Shown piece after piece: positions 7,901-16,180 of a stretch of DNA of 64,000 nucleotides; position 1 is the first letter of the stretch; every line of letters begins with the position of its first letter. The stretch lies in assembly GCA_964390725.1 (NCBI GenBank), contig CAYMIW010000002.1:1-64000 (forward strand), in the 5' to 3' direction. The DNA is from JAABTH01 sp964390725 (GTDB lineage Bacteria > Bacillota > Dethiobacteria > DTU022). The notes under the pieces were generated by a model. The model made no database searches, was not told where the DNA came from, and saw only the letters and a list, made by a program, of their open reading frames with translations. Position numbers and translations under genes: made by a program.

Positions 7901-8254
7901 ATGAGAAACTTATCTGCTTCTGACAGCTTAAGCATTGAGCTAAAAGAAGAGACTTTTATTAACGAGCGTATTGGTTTTAAGTCAGAGGTCTCAAGAGCCA
8001 AACGGATTAATCGGCTCGAACAGGCTTTTGAATATATTTATGATGAGATAGATTATAAAGACACGAAAATAAATCTGCAGCATCAACGATTATCCAAATC
8101 ACTAAACAAATTAGAGGAGCAAGTAAATAAGGAGAGCAAGCGGTTGGAAGCGTTTTCTAAAGAAGCAGTAACAGGGGATGTAAGGTTGCAGCTAAGAGGC
8201 TTGGTTTTTATAGGATCGGGCACATTTTTAATTTGCCAACACTGTGTTCATTAG
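7901..8254 (+). CDS. hypothetical coiled-coil protein with C-terminal hydrophobic segment
   Basis: A 117-residue protein, not recognised. Residues about 25-90 are charged and heptad-like (RINRLEQAFEYIYDEID, then SKSLNKLEEQVNKESKRLEAF), suggesting a coiled coil. The last 25 residues (LQLRGLVFIGSGTFLI) look like the start of a membrane helix that ends abruptly. It may be a shortened version of a larger membrane protein. The ribosome site (AAAAGG) is very close to the ATG, so the start is uncertain. Base composition is AT-rich, like the rest of the island. Confidence 0.5.
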   Translation: MRNLSASDSLSIELKEETFINERIGFKSEVSRAKRINRLEQAFEYIYDEIDYKDTKINLQHQRLSKSLNKLEEQVNKESKRLEAFSKEAVTGDVRLQLRGLVFIGSGTFLICQHCVH

Positions 8255-8394
8255 TGCAACGTTTGTTTAGCTGGCTATAATGGCGAGTTATTTTTGAGTA
8301 TTTAATGCTAGAGTGGCTTTATGTAATCTACCATAGCCTTTTATTCGGAAGCATTCACTTCGGATTCGGTTGTGAACTAAGAGTGGTGGGTCAA

Positions 8395-9129
8395 ATGGTT
8401 ATCAGTCATAAGTCCAGAAAACTTCTTTGGGGAAAATCTGGAAACCGTTGTGCAATTTGCAGAGAGACACTTTCTGTGGAGAAATATAATTCGGTTGATG
8501 AGTCCTTAATTGGAGAAGAATGCCATATCATATCAAAATCAAAACAAGGGCCTCGCCACGAAGAGAAAGAGAATTTCAACTATGATTCTTATGAAAACCT
8601 CATCCTTCTATGCAGAAATCATCATTCATTGATAGATCAGCAGTGGGATACATACACGATAGAATTAGTACGGGAGCTAAAAAGAAATCACGAGAAATGG
8701 GTAAGTAAAAAACTGCATGACGATAAAAAGAAGCCTGCAGAGATAAAGAGAATTGAAGATAATATACCAAAAGTGCTCACAGTGATAAAAGACGGAAAAA
8801 CCTTGTTTGGTTTGATTAAAGGTGTCATGGCACATAATTTTGATTATGATGAAATAAAGAATAATGTGGAAAAGGAAATCATTCAGGAACTTAATTGCTG
8901 TATAAGTGAAACTATTGATGCCTGGGACTTGTATGAAGGAAGTTCATATATTGATTTGCACATAATGTTAGATGAGATAATTAGAAAACTAAGTGATATA
9001 GGAATCATGGTTTTTGGTGAGAATGAATTGATGTATTTGACTGGTGGAAACTCATCAGAAGATACACCGTGGAAGGTTGCTTATATCAAAGTAATGCATT
9101 CAGATAATCCTGAAGTATTAAAATTGTAA
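8395..9129 (+). CDS. HNH endonuclease domain protein
   Basis: A protein of about 244 residues. The N-terminal third is an HNH nuclease: a CAIC pair, then EECHIISKSKQGPRH, and NLILLCRNHHSLIDQQ, which supply the zinc-binding cysteines and the catalytic histidines/asparagine. The C-terminal 140 residues match nothing I know and may recognise a target. I start it at the ATG at 8395 (MVISHKSRK) after GGTGGG; a longer in-frame start at 8305 adds a stretch without HNH character. HNH proteins of this size occur in restriction and anti-phage systems, but no methylase or helicase partner is nearby. Function in defence is inference. Confidence 0.8.
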   Translation: MVISHKSRKLLWGKSGNRCAICRETLSVEKYNSVDESLIGEECHIISKSKQGPRHEEKENFNYDSYENLILLCRNHHSLIDQQWDTYTIELVRELKRNHEKWVSKKLHDDKKKPAEIKRIEDNIPKVLTVIKDGKTLFGLIKGVMAHNFDYDEIKNNVEKEIIQELNCCISETIDAWDLYEGSSYIDLHIMLDEIIRKLSDIGIMVFGENELMYLTGGNSSEDTPWKVAYIKVMHSDNPEVLKL

Positions 9130-9269
9130 GTGAGTGTGGAGAAATAGGGCCAGACTCGTCTCTCTTTATTAGTTATAATATCTAACAATAAATGTTGCAT
9201 AATGTTACAATTAGGTGTAAACTATCTGAGAGTGATGCGTTCATATGTATTGTAGAAAGGAGGGGTATC

Positions 9270-9596
9270 ATGAATAAATTAGCAGATCGTATTAAAGCAT
9301 GTAGGAATAAATTGCACCTCTCCCAGGAATATGTAGCGAATTATATGGCTATGAACAGAGCGACGATAACACAAATCGAACTTGGTAAAAGGAAGGTTGC
9401 TGCTGAAGAACTTGCAAAATTTAGCACTTTATTTGGTATATCAGCAGATGCACTTCTTCATGGTGAAAATATTGGAGCACCAGTAACAGTTTTCGCCAGA
9501 AGTTTTAGTGAGCTTGATGAAAAAGATCAAGATGAAATTATGAGCTTGATGCAGTTTAAAAAACTCATGAAAGCGCAAAGTCTCATTAATGAATGA
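9270..9596 (+). CDS. XRE family helix-turn-helix regulator
   Basis: A 108-residue DNA-binding protein. Its N-terminal half is an XRE HTH (IKACRNKLHLSQEYVANYMAMNRATITQIELGKR in outline, with SQEYVA and ATITQIE as the two helices). The C-terminal tail is acidic and helical. AAGGAGG stands 7 nt before the ATG at 9270; an earlier in-frame start at 9192 lacks this. The stop overlaps the start of the ImmA-Fic gene by 8 bp, so the two are translationally coupled. The pair has the order of an XRE repressor with an ImmA/IrrE protease that could cleave it. Confidence 0.9.
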   Translation: MNKLADRIKACRNKLHLSQEYVANYMAMNRATITQIELGKRKVAAEELAKFSTLFGISADALLHGENIGAPVTVFARSFSELDEKDQDEIMSLMQFKKLMKAQSLINE

Positions 9597-10944
9597 TTTT
9601 TATAGTGCTGCTAAATCTATGGAAAATGCTGAAGAACTGGCTGAATTATACCTGCAACACTACTATAAAGATCGCGAAATATCGTTTCCTATTAACCCCT
9701 TTCAGATGCTGATAGATGAAGGCGTAAAGTTTGTCATCCGCGACTTCGGAAAGCTGGAAGGGGTTTATATTCCTGCCCATGATCAAGATGACATTCCTAT
9801 TGTCGGTATCAATTTAAACCGACCAATCACTCGCCAACGCTTTACTGCAGCGCATGAATTATGTCACTTTATCAAGGATTCCGAAGGCCAGATATGCCCA
9901 AAAATTGGGATAAAATCGGCCATAGAGAAGTTCGCTGATAGTTTTGCTTCAGGAATACTGATGCCGTTAGGTGAATTGCGATTACAAGTAGATAAGCGCA
10001 GGGAAAATGGATATGTTAATTTTGACGATATACTAGAAATAGCTGATTACTTTGGTGTCAGCTTTGAATCTTGTTTGTTCCGTATTGCATATTTAATTCA
10101 TGCGGTACATGGTAATACTGAGATTAAGGAATTGAGGAAAAGAATCCGAAAATACAAACCAGATTATAAACGGAAAGAATGCGGATTTCATAACGTATCT
10201 CTTTACGATGGATTAATTAATTCGTATGAACATGCACTCAGGTTTATTCCAAATAAATTTGCACTTAATGTATTCCAAAATAAGTATATTTATAATGACA
10301 GCCGTTTGGAGGGCGTAGATGTTGATATTGAGACGGCTGCTGAAATTGTTACTGATATTCGACTTAGGAAGCAAAGAAGTAAATATTGCACAGAAGAAAA
10401 CGAAGCTTATTTATCAATCGCCGGACATTCAACCATGTATTCTTTGATTTTTGAATTGCCGTTACCGGATAAATGCTCTGTATTTGATATGGTTACATTA
10501 CACAGAAGATTATACTCCTGCTTCCCATACCCTGAATATGGCGGACAATTTCGTGATAGTAACGCACTTGTTTTAGGAGCAAAATTTGAAACGACTGACT
10601 ACAAAGATATATTACGTAGATTGATAGAACTCGATGAAAAAGCGAAAACTGTTTTTGAATTAAGATCAGAAACTTCTATTAGCTCATACTTAAAATCTGC
10701 TATTCAACTGCATCATGAATTAACAGTTGTCCATCCCTTTAATGATGGAAATGGCCGCACATTAAGAGCTTTTTTAAATGTTATGCTGATACGAAACTAT
10801 CTTACGCCTGTGTATCTCAAGGTTGAAGATAAAAATGAGTACATTGAGGCCCTTGCTGCTGCAGACAAGGATGCAGATTATTCTCAGTTGTTTGAGCTCT
10901 TTTATAAAGCAATATTGAGGACAAATGTTGAATTGACCAGATAA
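9589..10944 (+). CDS. ImmA/IrrE metallopeptidase-Fic fusion protein
   Basis: A 451-residue two-domain protein. Residues about 1-150 form an ImmA/IrrE zinc peptidase with the AAHELCHF motif (HExxH at 89-93) and a third ligand region EKFADSFASGILMP (Glu113). Residues about 200-445 form a Fic domain with an intact catalytic loop HPFNDGNGRTLR (382-393), which normally transfers AMP to a target hydroxyl. Before it, NDSRLEG (236-242) resembles the class II inhibitory helix with Glu241 in place, but Asp replaces the usual first Ser/Thr. The gene overlaps the XRE gene. A protease that removes the XRE repressor linked to a Fic toxin or modifier is a reasonable model, untested. Confidence 0.88.
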   Translation: MNDFYSAAKSMENAEELAELYLQHYYKDREISFPINPFQMLIDEGVKFVIRDFGKLEGVYIPAHDQDDIPIVGINLNRPITRQRFTAAHELCHFIKDSEGQICPKIGIKSAIEKFADSFASGILMPLGELRLQVDKRRENGYVNFDDILEIADYFGVSFESCLFRIAYLIHAVHGNTEIKELRKRIRKYKPDYKRKECGFHNVSLYDGLINSYEHALRFIPNKFALNVFQNKYIYNDSRLEGVDVDIETAAEIVTDIRLRKQRSKYCTEENEAYLSIAGHSTMYSLIFELPLPDKCSVFDMVTLHRRLYSCFPYPEYGGQFRDSNALVLGAKFETTDYKDILRRLIELDEKAKTVFELRSETSISSYLKSAIQLHHELTVVHPFNDGNGRTLRAFLNVMLIRNYLTPVYLKVEDKNEYIEALAAADKDADYSQLFELFYKAILRTNVELTR

Positions 10945-11050
10945 ACAAGATAGGGGATACTTTATTTGACTTCTTGTTAAGCTTCTTCAAGTTAACCAAA
11001 CAGCCCCTCTGATTAATTAATCCAGCTTCGTGAAGCCTTATAGTAAGGTT

Positions 11051-11146
11051 GCGGAGAATAACCCCATATTCAGTGCAATATTTGCGGAGAATAGTTGACT
11101 GTGCGGAGATTAAATGGTATATTTGTTGCATAATGTGCGGAGATTA
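11051..11146 (+). repeat. four GCGGAGA(A/T)TA repeats upstream of the Fic gene
   Basis: Ten-base sites lie at 11051-11060, 11084-11093, 11103-11112 and 11137-11146. The first two read GCGGAGAATA, the last two GCGGAGATTA. The last copy ends 4 nt before the Fic start codon and contains its GGAG ribosome site. All are in the same orientation. They look like operator or mRNA-binding sites controlling the Fic gene. Confidence 0.7.
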
Positions 11147-11150
11147 TTTA

Positions 11151-12254
11151 ATGTATATTTATGAGAATCCAACATGGCCGGAGTTTAAGTGGGGAAATGA
11201 TAAAATTTTACCCCTGCTTTCTAATGTACGCTTTAAACAAGGAGCAATTGTTGGTGAAATGGGAGCTTTAGGTTTTGAATTAAAAGACCAGGCAAACCTT
11301 GAGATGTTAACGAAAGATATTATTAAAACAGCTGAAATAGAAGGAGAGCTGCTTAATCAAGATCAAGTGCGTTCATCAATAGCCCGGCGCTTGGGTTTAG
11401 AAGTTTCTGGTTTAATAGCGTCCGACAGAAATGTTGATGGTATAGTTGATATGATGCTTGACGCAACAGGAAATTACAACAAAGAACTTAACAAAGAAAG
11501 ACTATACTCATGGCATAGTTCTCTATTCCCGGCAGGCTATAGTGGTATTAATAAAATAATCACTGCTAACTGGAGAAATGATTCAGCAGGGCCGATGCAA
11601 GTTGTATCAGGTCCTGTAAGTAAAGAAAAAGTGCATTACCAGGCTCCTGCTGCAGAAAAAGTTGATCAGGAAATGCAACGATTCTTCGAATGGTTTAACG
11701 GCAGCCAGGAAATTGATTTAGTAATAAAGGCAGGCATTGCCCATCTCTGGTTTGTTACCATACACCCTTTTGATGACGGTAACGGCAGGATAGCCAGGGC
11801 TTTAACAGATATGAGCCTGGCTCAATCCGACAAACAACCATATCGTTTTTACAGTATGTCAACGCAGATTAGAAATGAAAGAGCAAGTTACTATGAAATA
11901 CTGGAGAAAACGCAAAAAGGGAAGCTTGATATAACCGCATGGTTAGAGTGGTTTTTGAATTGTCTTTTAAATTCTCTGGAAGCTTCCGAAACAATCCTAA
12001 GCAAAGTTATTTTTAAACATAACTTTTGGCTTGCGCATGCTTCAAAGATAGACAATGACAGACAAAGGAAAGTGCTGAATCTGCTGCTGGATGGAATTGA
12101 TGGAAAACTTACTACATCAAAATGGGCTAAGCTTTGCAAGTGTTCGCAAGATACAGCATTAAGAGATATACAAGATTTAATAGACAAACAAATTTTATCT
12201 AAAATGCCCGGTGGTGGTAGAAGTACGAGTTATGCCATTAACAGAGAAGATTAA
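11151..12254 (+). CDS. Fic family protein with DUF4172-type N-terminus and C-terminal winged helix
   Basis: A 367-residue Fic enzyme. The N-terminus MYIYENPTWPEFKW matches the DUF4172 leader found in this Fic subgroup. TAEIEG (60-65) is a canonical class II autoinhibitory motif. The catalytic loop HPFDDGNGRIAR (205-216) is intact, so AMP transfer is likely once inhibition is relieved. The last 70 residues contain a winged-helix-like segment (TTSKWAKLCKCSQDTALRDIQDLIDKQIL in outline), suggesting DNA binding and autoregulation through the repeats just upstream. A start at 11049 is in frame, but it would place the repeats inside the gene. It follows the ImmA-Fic gene by 206 bp. Confidence 0.9.
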   Translation: MYIYENPTWPEFKWGNDKILPLLSNVRFKQGAIVGEMGALGFELKDQANLEMLTKDIIKTAEIEGELLNQDQVRSSIARRLGLEVSGLIASDRNVDGIVDMMLDATGNYNKELNKERLYSWHSSLFPAGYSGINKIITANWRNDSAGPMQVVSGPVSKEKVHYQAPAAEKVDQEMQRFFEWFNGSQEIDLVIKAGIAHLWFVTIHPFDDGNGRIARALTDMSLAQSDKQPYRFYSMSTQIRNERASYYEILEKTQKGKLDITAWLEWFLNCLLNSLEASETILSKVIFKHNFWLAHASKIDNDRQRKVLNLLLDGIDGKLTTSKWAKLCKCSQDTALRDIQDLIDKQILSKMPGGGRSTSYAINRED

Positions 12255-12264
12255 GCGAACGGGC

Positions 12265-12426
12265 ATGATGAAGTTCTTTGAATACGGAAGTAAAGATATA
12301 GATTATCTAAAGTGCAGAGAAAAGAAGCTGGGCGCTGCTATAGAGTGAATAGGGTTTATTGAGCGGGCGGTAATACCCGATCCTTTTGCTGCCCTGATAT
12401 CATCAACTCCCGCCTATCAAGTTTAA
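12265..12426 (+). pseudogene. N-terminal fragment of DNA-3-methyladenine glycosylase, interrupted by TGA
   Basis: A 53-codon frame beginning MMKFFEYGSKDIDYLK and continuing KKLGAAIE-stop-IGFIERAVIPDPFAALI. This is the N-terminal pattern of AlkA-like 3-methyladenine glycosylases. A TGA interrupts it at 12346-12348, and the frame ends at 12424 before the helix-hairpin-helix and catalytic Asp would appear. It is dead DNA-repair gene debris. Confidence 0.7.
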
Positions 12427-12493
12427 TGTATAATGAAAGCAGGAGCTAATCAATTGTTTGGTTAGAAATAGCCGTAGGGAGGCAGTTCGTGAC

Positions 12494-12751
12494 ATGAGTA
12501 AAGACTATTTTAAGTTGCAGCGCCCCAGTCATTCACTACCGGGATTTGTTAAACAAACTCTGAAAAAGCGTGGGCTTCTGGAGGCATATCAGAAAAGACC
12601 TGCTTATCAGCAAAATGACTATATTGGCTGGATAAATGAAGTGAAACTTCCGGAGATCAAACAAAAGCGGCTTGACCAAATGCTTGATGAGCTTGAGAAG
12701 GGTGGTATCTACATGGGTATGGACCACCCTTCTCCTCAAAAAAATGAATAA
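12494..12751 (+). CDS. YdeI/OmpD-associated family small protein
   Basis: An 85-residue protein with the pattern LPGFVKQTLKKRGLLEAY, then NDYIGWINEVKLPEIKQKRLDQMLDEL, which matches the C-terminal YdeI/OmpD-associated domain (helical, residues with W-I-x-x-A/V-K). The function of the family is poorly defined. I start it at the ATG at 12494, although no strong ribosome site is seen (GGGAGG is further upstream at 12477-12482). It is close in size to free-standing members of the family. It sits between two decayed genes, so expression is uncertain. Confidence 0.6.
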   Translation: MSKDYFKLQRPSHSLPGFVKQTLKKRGLLEAYQKRPAYQQNDYIGWINEVKLPEIKQKRLDQMLDELEKGGIYMGMDHPSPQKNE

Positions 12752-13007
12752 CATAAATGATCAGGGTCAAAGCTTGCAATCAAGCAAACCTTACAATAGC
12801 CTGTTTCCATGGACAGACCACTTCGAAAACCTCTATGATGAGGCTAAAATCTATGCGCTTGTCAGAGGAATTGTCGTTGATCTAAACATTGACGAGAATA
12901 TGCGAATACATGACCTTGGCTGAGGGCGTGGCCTTTACAAACGCGCAGGTAAACAGGAATTTCTTGAGCAGATAGCCGTAATAAAAAGCACAAGAAATTG
13001 GTCTTAG
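12744..13007 (+). pseudogene. interrupted methyltransferase-like fragment
   Basis: A frame from ATG 12744 reads through PWTDHFENLYDEAKIYALVRG and IHDLG, meets TGA at 12921-12923, then continues GRGLYKRAG to TAG at 13005. The DLG-stop-GRG context resembles SAM-binding motif I (DLGCGRG), with TGA where Cys is expected. The remaining 28 codons are too few for a methyltransferase. The assignment is tentative; the decay is clear. Confidence 0.45.
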
Positions 13008-13029
13008 GTAAATGATTGGAGGTTTATAA

Positions 13030-13674
13030 ATGAACAGAATCATTAGGATTAGGAATGAAAAAGAATCAGATTATGAGAAAGTAGAAGACATCACCAGGAA
13101 AGCTTTTTGGAATTTATATATCCCGGGATGTATTGAACACTATTTAGTTCATGTTATGCGGCCACATATAGATTTTCTGCCGGAGTTGGATTTGGTGATT
13201 GAAGTTGATAATCAAATCATCGGGAATGTTATGTATACAAAAACAAAACTAATCGATGAGGATGGTGAAGGAAAAGACATCCTTACATTCGGTCCAGTTT
13301 GCATTTTACCAGAATATCAGAGAAAGGGGTATGGAAAAAAACTAATGGAGCACTCCTTTGAACAGGCAGTTGCGCTTGGTTATGATGTGATTGTGATTTA
13401 TGGTAACCCAGGCAATTATGTAAGCCGCGGTTTTAAGAGTTGTAAGAAATACAATGTCTGTCTTGAGAATGGGACATATCCGGCGGCAATGATAGTAAAA
13501 GAACTCAAGCCAGATGCACTGGACGGGAGAAAATGGGTTTACCATCAAAGTACAGTATATGAGATAGATGAACAAGAAGCAGGGCGCTTTGACGATGGGT
13601 TGGAGAGCCTGGAGAAAAAACATCAGCCAAGTCAGGAAGAATTTTATATTTACAGTCATTCTATAATACAGTGA
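13030..13674 (+). CDS. GNAT family N-acetyltransferase
   Basis: A 214-residue acetyltransferase. The acetyl-CoA binding motif is FGPVCILPEYQRKGYGKKLME (Q/R-x-x-G-x-G/K at about residues 97-103), followed by GYDVIVIYGNPGNYVSRGFKS, typical of the YhbS-like branch. GGAGG lies 8 nt upstream of the ATG. It is intact, although flanked on both sides by pseudogenes. Substrate is unknown; members of this branch modify small molecules or antibiotics. Confidence 0.85.
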   Translation: MNRIIRIRNEKESDYEKVEDITRKAFWNLYIPGCIEHYLVHVMRPHIDFLPELDLVIEVDNQIIGNVMYTKTKLIDEDGEGKDILTFGPVCILPEYQRKGYGKKLMEHSFEQAVALGYDVIVIYGNPGNYVSRGFKSCKKYNVCLENGTYPAAMIVKELKPDALDGRKWVYHQSTVYEIDEQEAGRFDDGLESLEKKHQPSQEEFYIYSHSIIQ

Positions 13675-13820
13675 ATATCCTTTCATGGTATAAGAGTAAG
13701 CTACAACTTCCTATTAGCAGGTGGGGCAGATGAAAAACCTGGGAATATAAGTTTAAAAGCGTTATGGTAACTATTCTCATTATCACAAACAAAATTATAA
13801 CCCGGAATATATAATATAAG

Positions 13821-14094
13821 ATGGCGCGAGATGAAGGAGCAAAAGACGCGCTTGGTTTTAAAAAAGGCAATACTCCCAAAGATTTGCTCAAAAGGTATAC
13901 CATCTTCGGATTTTGAAGAATGTTTCGCCACTGTGCCGCTGTTTTGGAAAAAGGTAACACAAAGCGAGATTATACCGAGACTCTGTACCCTGTTGAATCA
14001 GGAGCCGAGAGGCCTCCTTGGAGTGAGCACCTGCATGAACGGCAAGAATTTCCGAATAGATGGCATCATAATAATTGCTAAGTTTAGTATCTAA
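13821..14094 (+). pseudogene. frameshifted effector-binding (GyrI-like) domain fragment
   Basis: Two overlapping frames give parts of one protein: ARDEGAKDALGFKKGNTPKDLLKRYTIFGF in outline in one, and ECFATVPLFWKKVTQSEIIPRL with LLGVSTCMNGKNFRIDGIIIIA in the other. The second part resembles GyrI-like or AraC effector-binding domains. The frame change lies near 13900. The N-terminal DNA-binding part and the C-terminus are missing. I am only moderately sure of the family. Confidence 0.45.
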
Positions 14095-14216
14095 TTTATA
14101 TTGACTACTCCACTATTATAATTAATAAGGCGAATAGGGAGGCAGGTAGGGCTGGAAATATTAAATTGACAGATCTGACCCTATAAGAACTCTCATCTTA
14201 AACTGGAAGTGCGGTA

Positions 14217-15782
14217 GTGCCAATGGTTCAAATAGTAGTGCTTCTCTATCTTTTCTTTGCAGTGCTGGTGGCCCTGTCTTTTGCTATTTACTTGCTCAAC
14301 CGGGGGCGAACCGGTGTTACAATTAGTTTTGCATTGTTGAACCTTTGCATTGCTGTATATCTGCTCGGGTATATGGTCGAAATTAGTGTAATAAATCTCT
14401 CAGACATGCTGTTTTGGAATCAGATACAATACATGGGGATCCCCTTTTTACCTTCTTTCTGGCTTCTGGTTTGTTTACTCTACACCAAAAAACTTAATAA
14501 AATATCTTTAATGCCTACACTGATTCTATTTGTCTTTCCGGTTATTGTTTTTTTAGCCCGGTTGACCAATGAGTTTCACCATTTATTCTATGCATCATAT
14601 GAAGTTATCAGCTTTGGCAGCTTGAATCTGCTGCGCTTAACAAAAGGCCCTGTATATCAAGCGCATACCATATTTGCGACGTTATGCTTAATAGTTGCAA
14701 CGGTAACTTACCTTCACGCTGCCGGGAAAGTCGAGGGAAGGGAAAGGCAGGGATATCAGCTGATGCTGATATCTTCGATGATTCCTTATGCAGCGCTGCT
14801 ATTAATGATTTTTGATCCTACCAACAAGGGTATAGATTATGCAGCTTTTCTATTTCCTGTTTCGCTCTGTTTGATCTTCTTTGCATTATCACAATACGAC
14901 GTGCTGTCTATCAGGGCTTTTGCTAAAGATAATTTATTTTACCAGAGTCAAGATGCAATGCTGGTTATTGATAAGGAAGGGCTACTGCTGGATTATAATT
15001 GGCAGGCCCGAGACCTGTTTTTACCTCTTGCAGATGGTTCTAAAGTTAAAGAAAAACAAATTCAACAAACATTACAGGGATACCCACAATTAATTGAAGT
15101 AATTAAAGCCGGAGTTTCTACAGATTTGATTCTGGATGTAATAAATAATAAAAGGCATTATGAAGTCAGGTGCACTATTTTAACAAACCTTCACCGGCGG
15201 GTGGTCGGGAAAATAGTGACCCTTAGAGACATTACAGATCGTAAAATTATTGAGGAAGCCCTACGCGAAAGCGAAGAAAAACACAGGATGTTAGCTACAA
15301 CCGATACATTGACAGGTTTACACAATCGGTTTTACTTTATGAAAAGGGCCGAAGATGAATTTAATCGGTTCCAGCGTTACGGCAAGCCTTTTAGTCTTTT
15401 AATGATTGATCTTGATTGTTTTAAAGAAGTAAACGACAAGTATGGTCACGCTGGTGGGGATGAAGTGCTGAAGCAAATTGGATTTCTTATGGGTGGCAAT
15501 TTTAGAAAAACAGATATTACCGGCAGGCTGGGTGGCGAAGAATTCTGTGTGCTTATGCCGGAAACCACGCCTGAAGATGCCTGGACAGCTGCAGAAGCAT
15601 TTCGTCAAACTTTGGAAAATACGATCATTAATAATGGAGACCGTGCTATTACGGTCACCTGCAGTATAGGTATTTCCAGCTCCAATAAAAACAACCACCG
15701 TTTTGATGAAGTTTTGAAACAGGCGGATCAGGCCCTCTATCGTGCAAAACACCAAGGTCGAAACCGTTCCTGTCTGCTTTAG
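14217..15782 (+). CDS. membrane-bound diguanylate cyclase with 7TM sensor and PAS domain
   Basis: A 521-residue signalling enzyme making cyclic di-GMP from two GTP. The first 225 residues contain seven hydrophobic segments of the histidine-kinase-like 7TM sensor type. A PAS-like domain follows (about 235-345), then a GGDEF domain. The active site is GGEEF (439-443), and RKTD (430-433) is an allosteric inhibitory site at the correct distance of five residues, so feedback control by its product is expected. Start is GTG 14217 or ATG 14223. The gene is monocistronic, between the decayed island and the peptide transporter. Confidence 0.93.
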   Translation: MPMVQIVVLLYLFFAVLVALSFAIYLLNRGRTGVTISFALLNLCIAVYLLGYMVEISVINLSDMLFWNQIQYMGIPFLPSFWLLVCLLYTKKLNKISLMPTLILFVFPVIVFLARLTNEFHHLFYASYEVISFGSLNLLRLTKGPVYQAHTIFATLCLIVATVTYLHAAGKVEGRERQGYQLMLISSMIPYAALLLMIFDPTNKGIDYAAFLFPVSLCLIFFALSQYDVLSIRAFAKDNLFYQSQDAMLVIDKEGLLLDYNWQARDLFLPLADGSKVKEKQIQQTLQGYPQLIEVIKAGVSTDLILDVINNKRHYEVRCTILTNLHRRVVGKIVTLRDITDRKIIEEALRESEEKHRMLATTDTLTGLHNRFYFMKRAEDEFNRFQRYGKPFSLLMIDLDCFKEVNDKYGHAGGDEVLKQIGFLMGGNFRKTDITGRLGGEEFCVLMPETTPEDAWTAAEAFRQTLENTIINNGDRAITVTCSIGISSSNKNNHRFDEVLKQADQALYRAKHQGRNRSCLL

Positions 15783-16180
15783 GCTATCTTCTCGCATTGA
15801 TCAAACATTTTAGGCCAGTTTCCCCTGTAGATAAAATATGTAATTTCAAGACATGGCTTAAATGGTCATTGTATGACTCAAACTTTGCATTTTCAGGATA
15901 ATGTAGTATCCTATCGATTTGCAACAGATGTCTCTTCAGGGGGGGTGGTATTAGTAATCATATCACATGTTTGCAGTTTCAAGAGCTTTGTATTATTTAC
16001 AAGAATTGAGCTGGATGTTTTAAATCATCACAAGAATTACGTAAAATTTCTGTGCTATAATACTCAAAAATACTGCGAATTATTAATTAATTATAGTATT
16101 ATGAGATGTTTATGAAACAATTCACAAGACTGAATACTATTAACAGTCCGGGAGATTGTGTATGAATTGGAGCTGACGAT
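15783..16180 (+). other. intergenic region upstream of the peptide-transport cluster
   Basis: No gene is supported. It holds the promoter-like structure at 16053-16102; the open frame at 15873-16115 has no ribosome site and no family features. Confidence 0.5.
16053..16102 (+). promoter_or_regulatory. extended -10 promoter overlapping an 8-bp inverted repeat
   Basis: TGCTATAAT at 16053-16061 is a good extended -10. ATAATACT (16057-16064) and AGTATTAT (16095-16102) are perfect inverted arms 30 bp apart. The position suits expression of the downstream peptidase remnant and transporter, perhaps controlled by the PucR regulator at 23493. Confidence 0.4.

Noticed and set aside
12265..13007. TGA as selenocysteine or a recoded codon in the two interrupted frames
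   Set aside because: Both frames are short stubs without the rest of their domain and without an obvious SECIS hairpin; decay is simpler. Other genes in the window end with TGA normally.
15873..16115. Open frame of 80 codons
   Set aside because: No ribosome site, no family features, and it contains the promoter-like inverted repeat.
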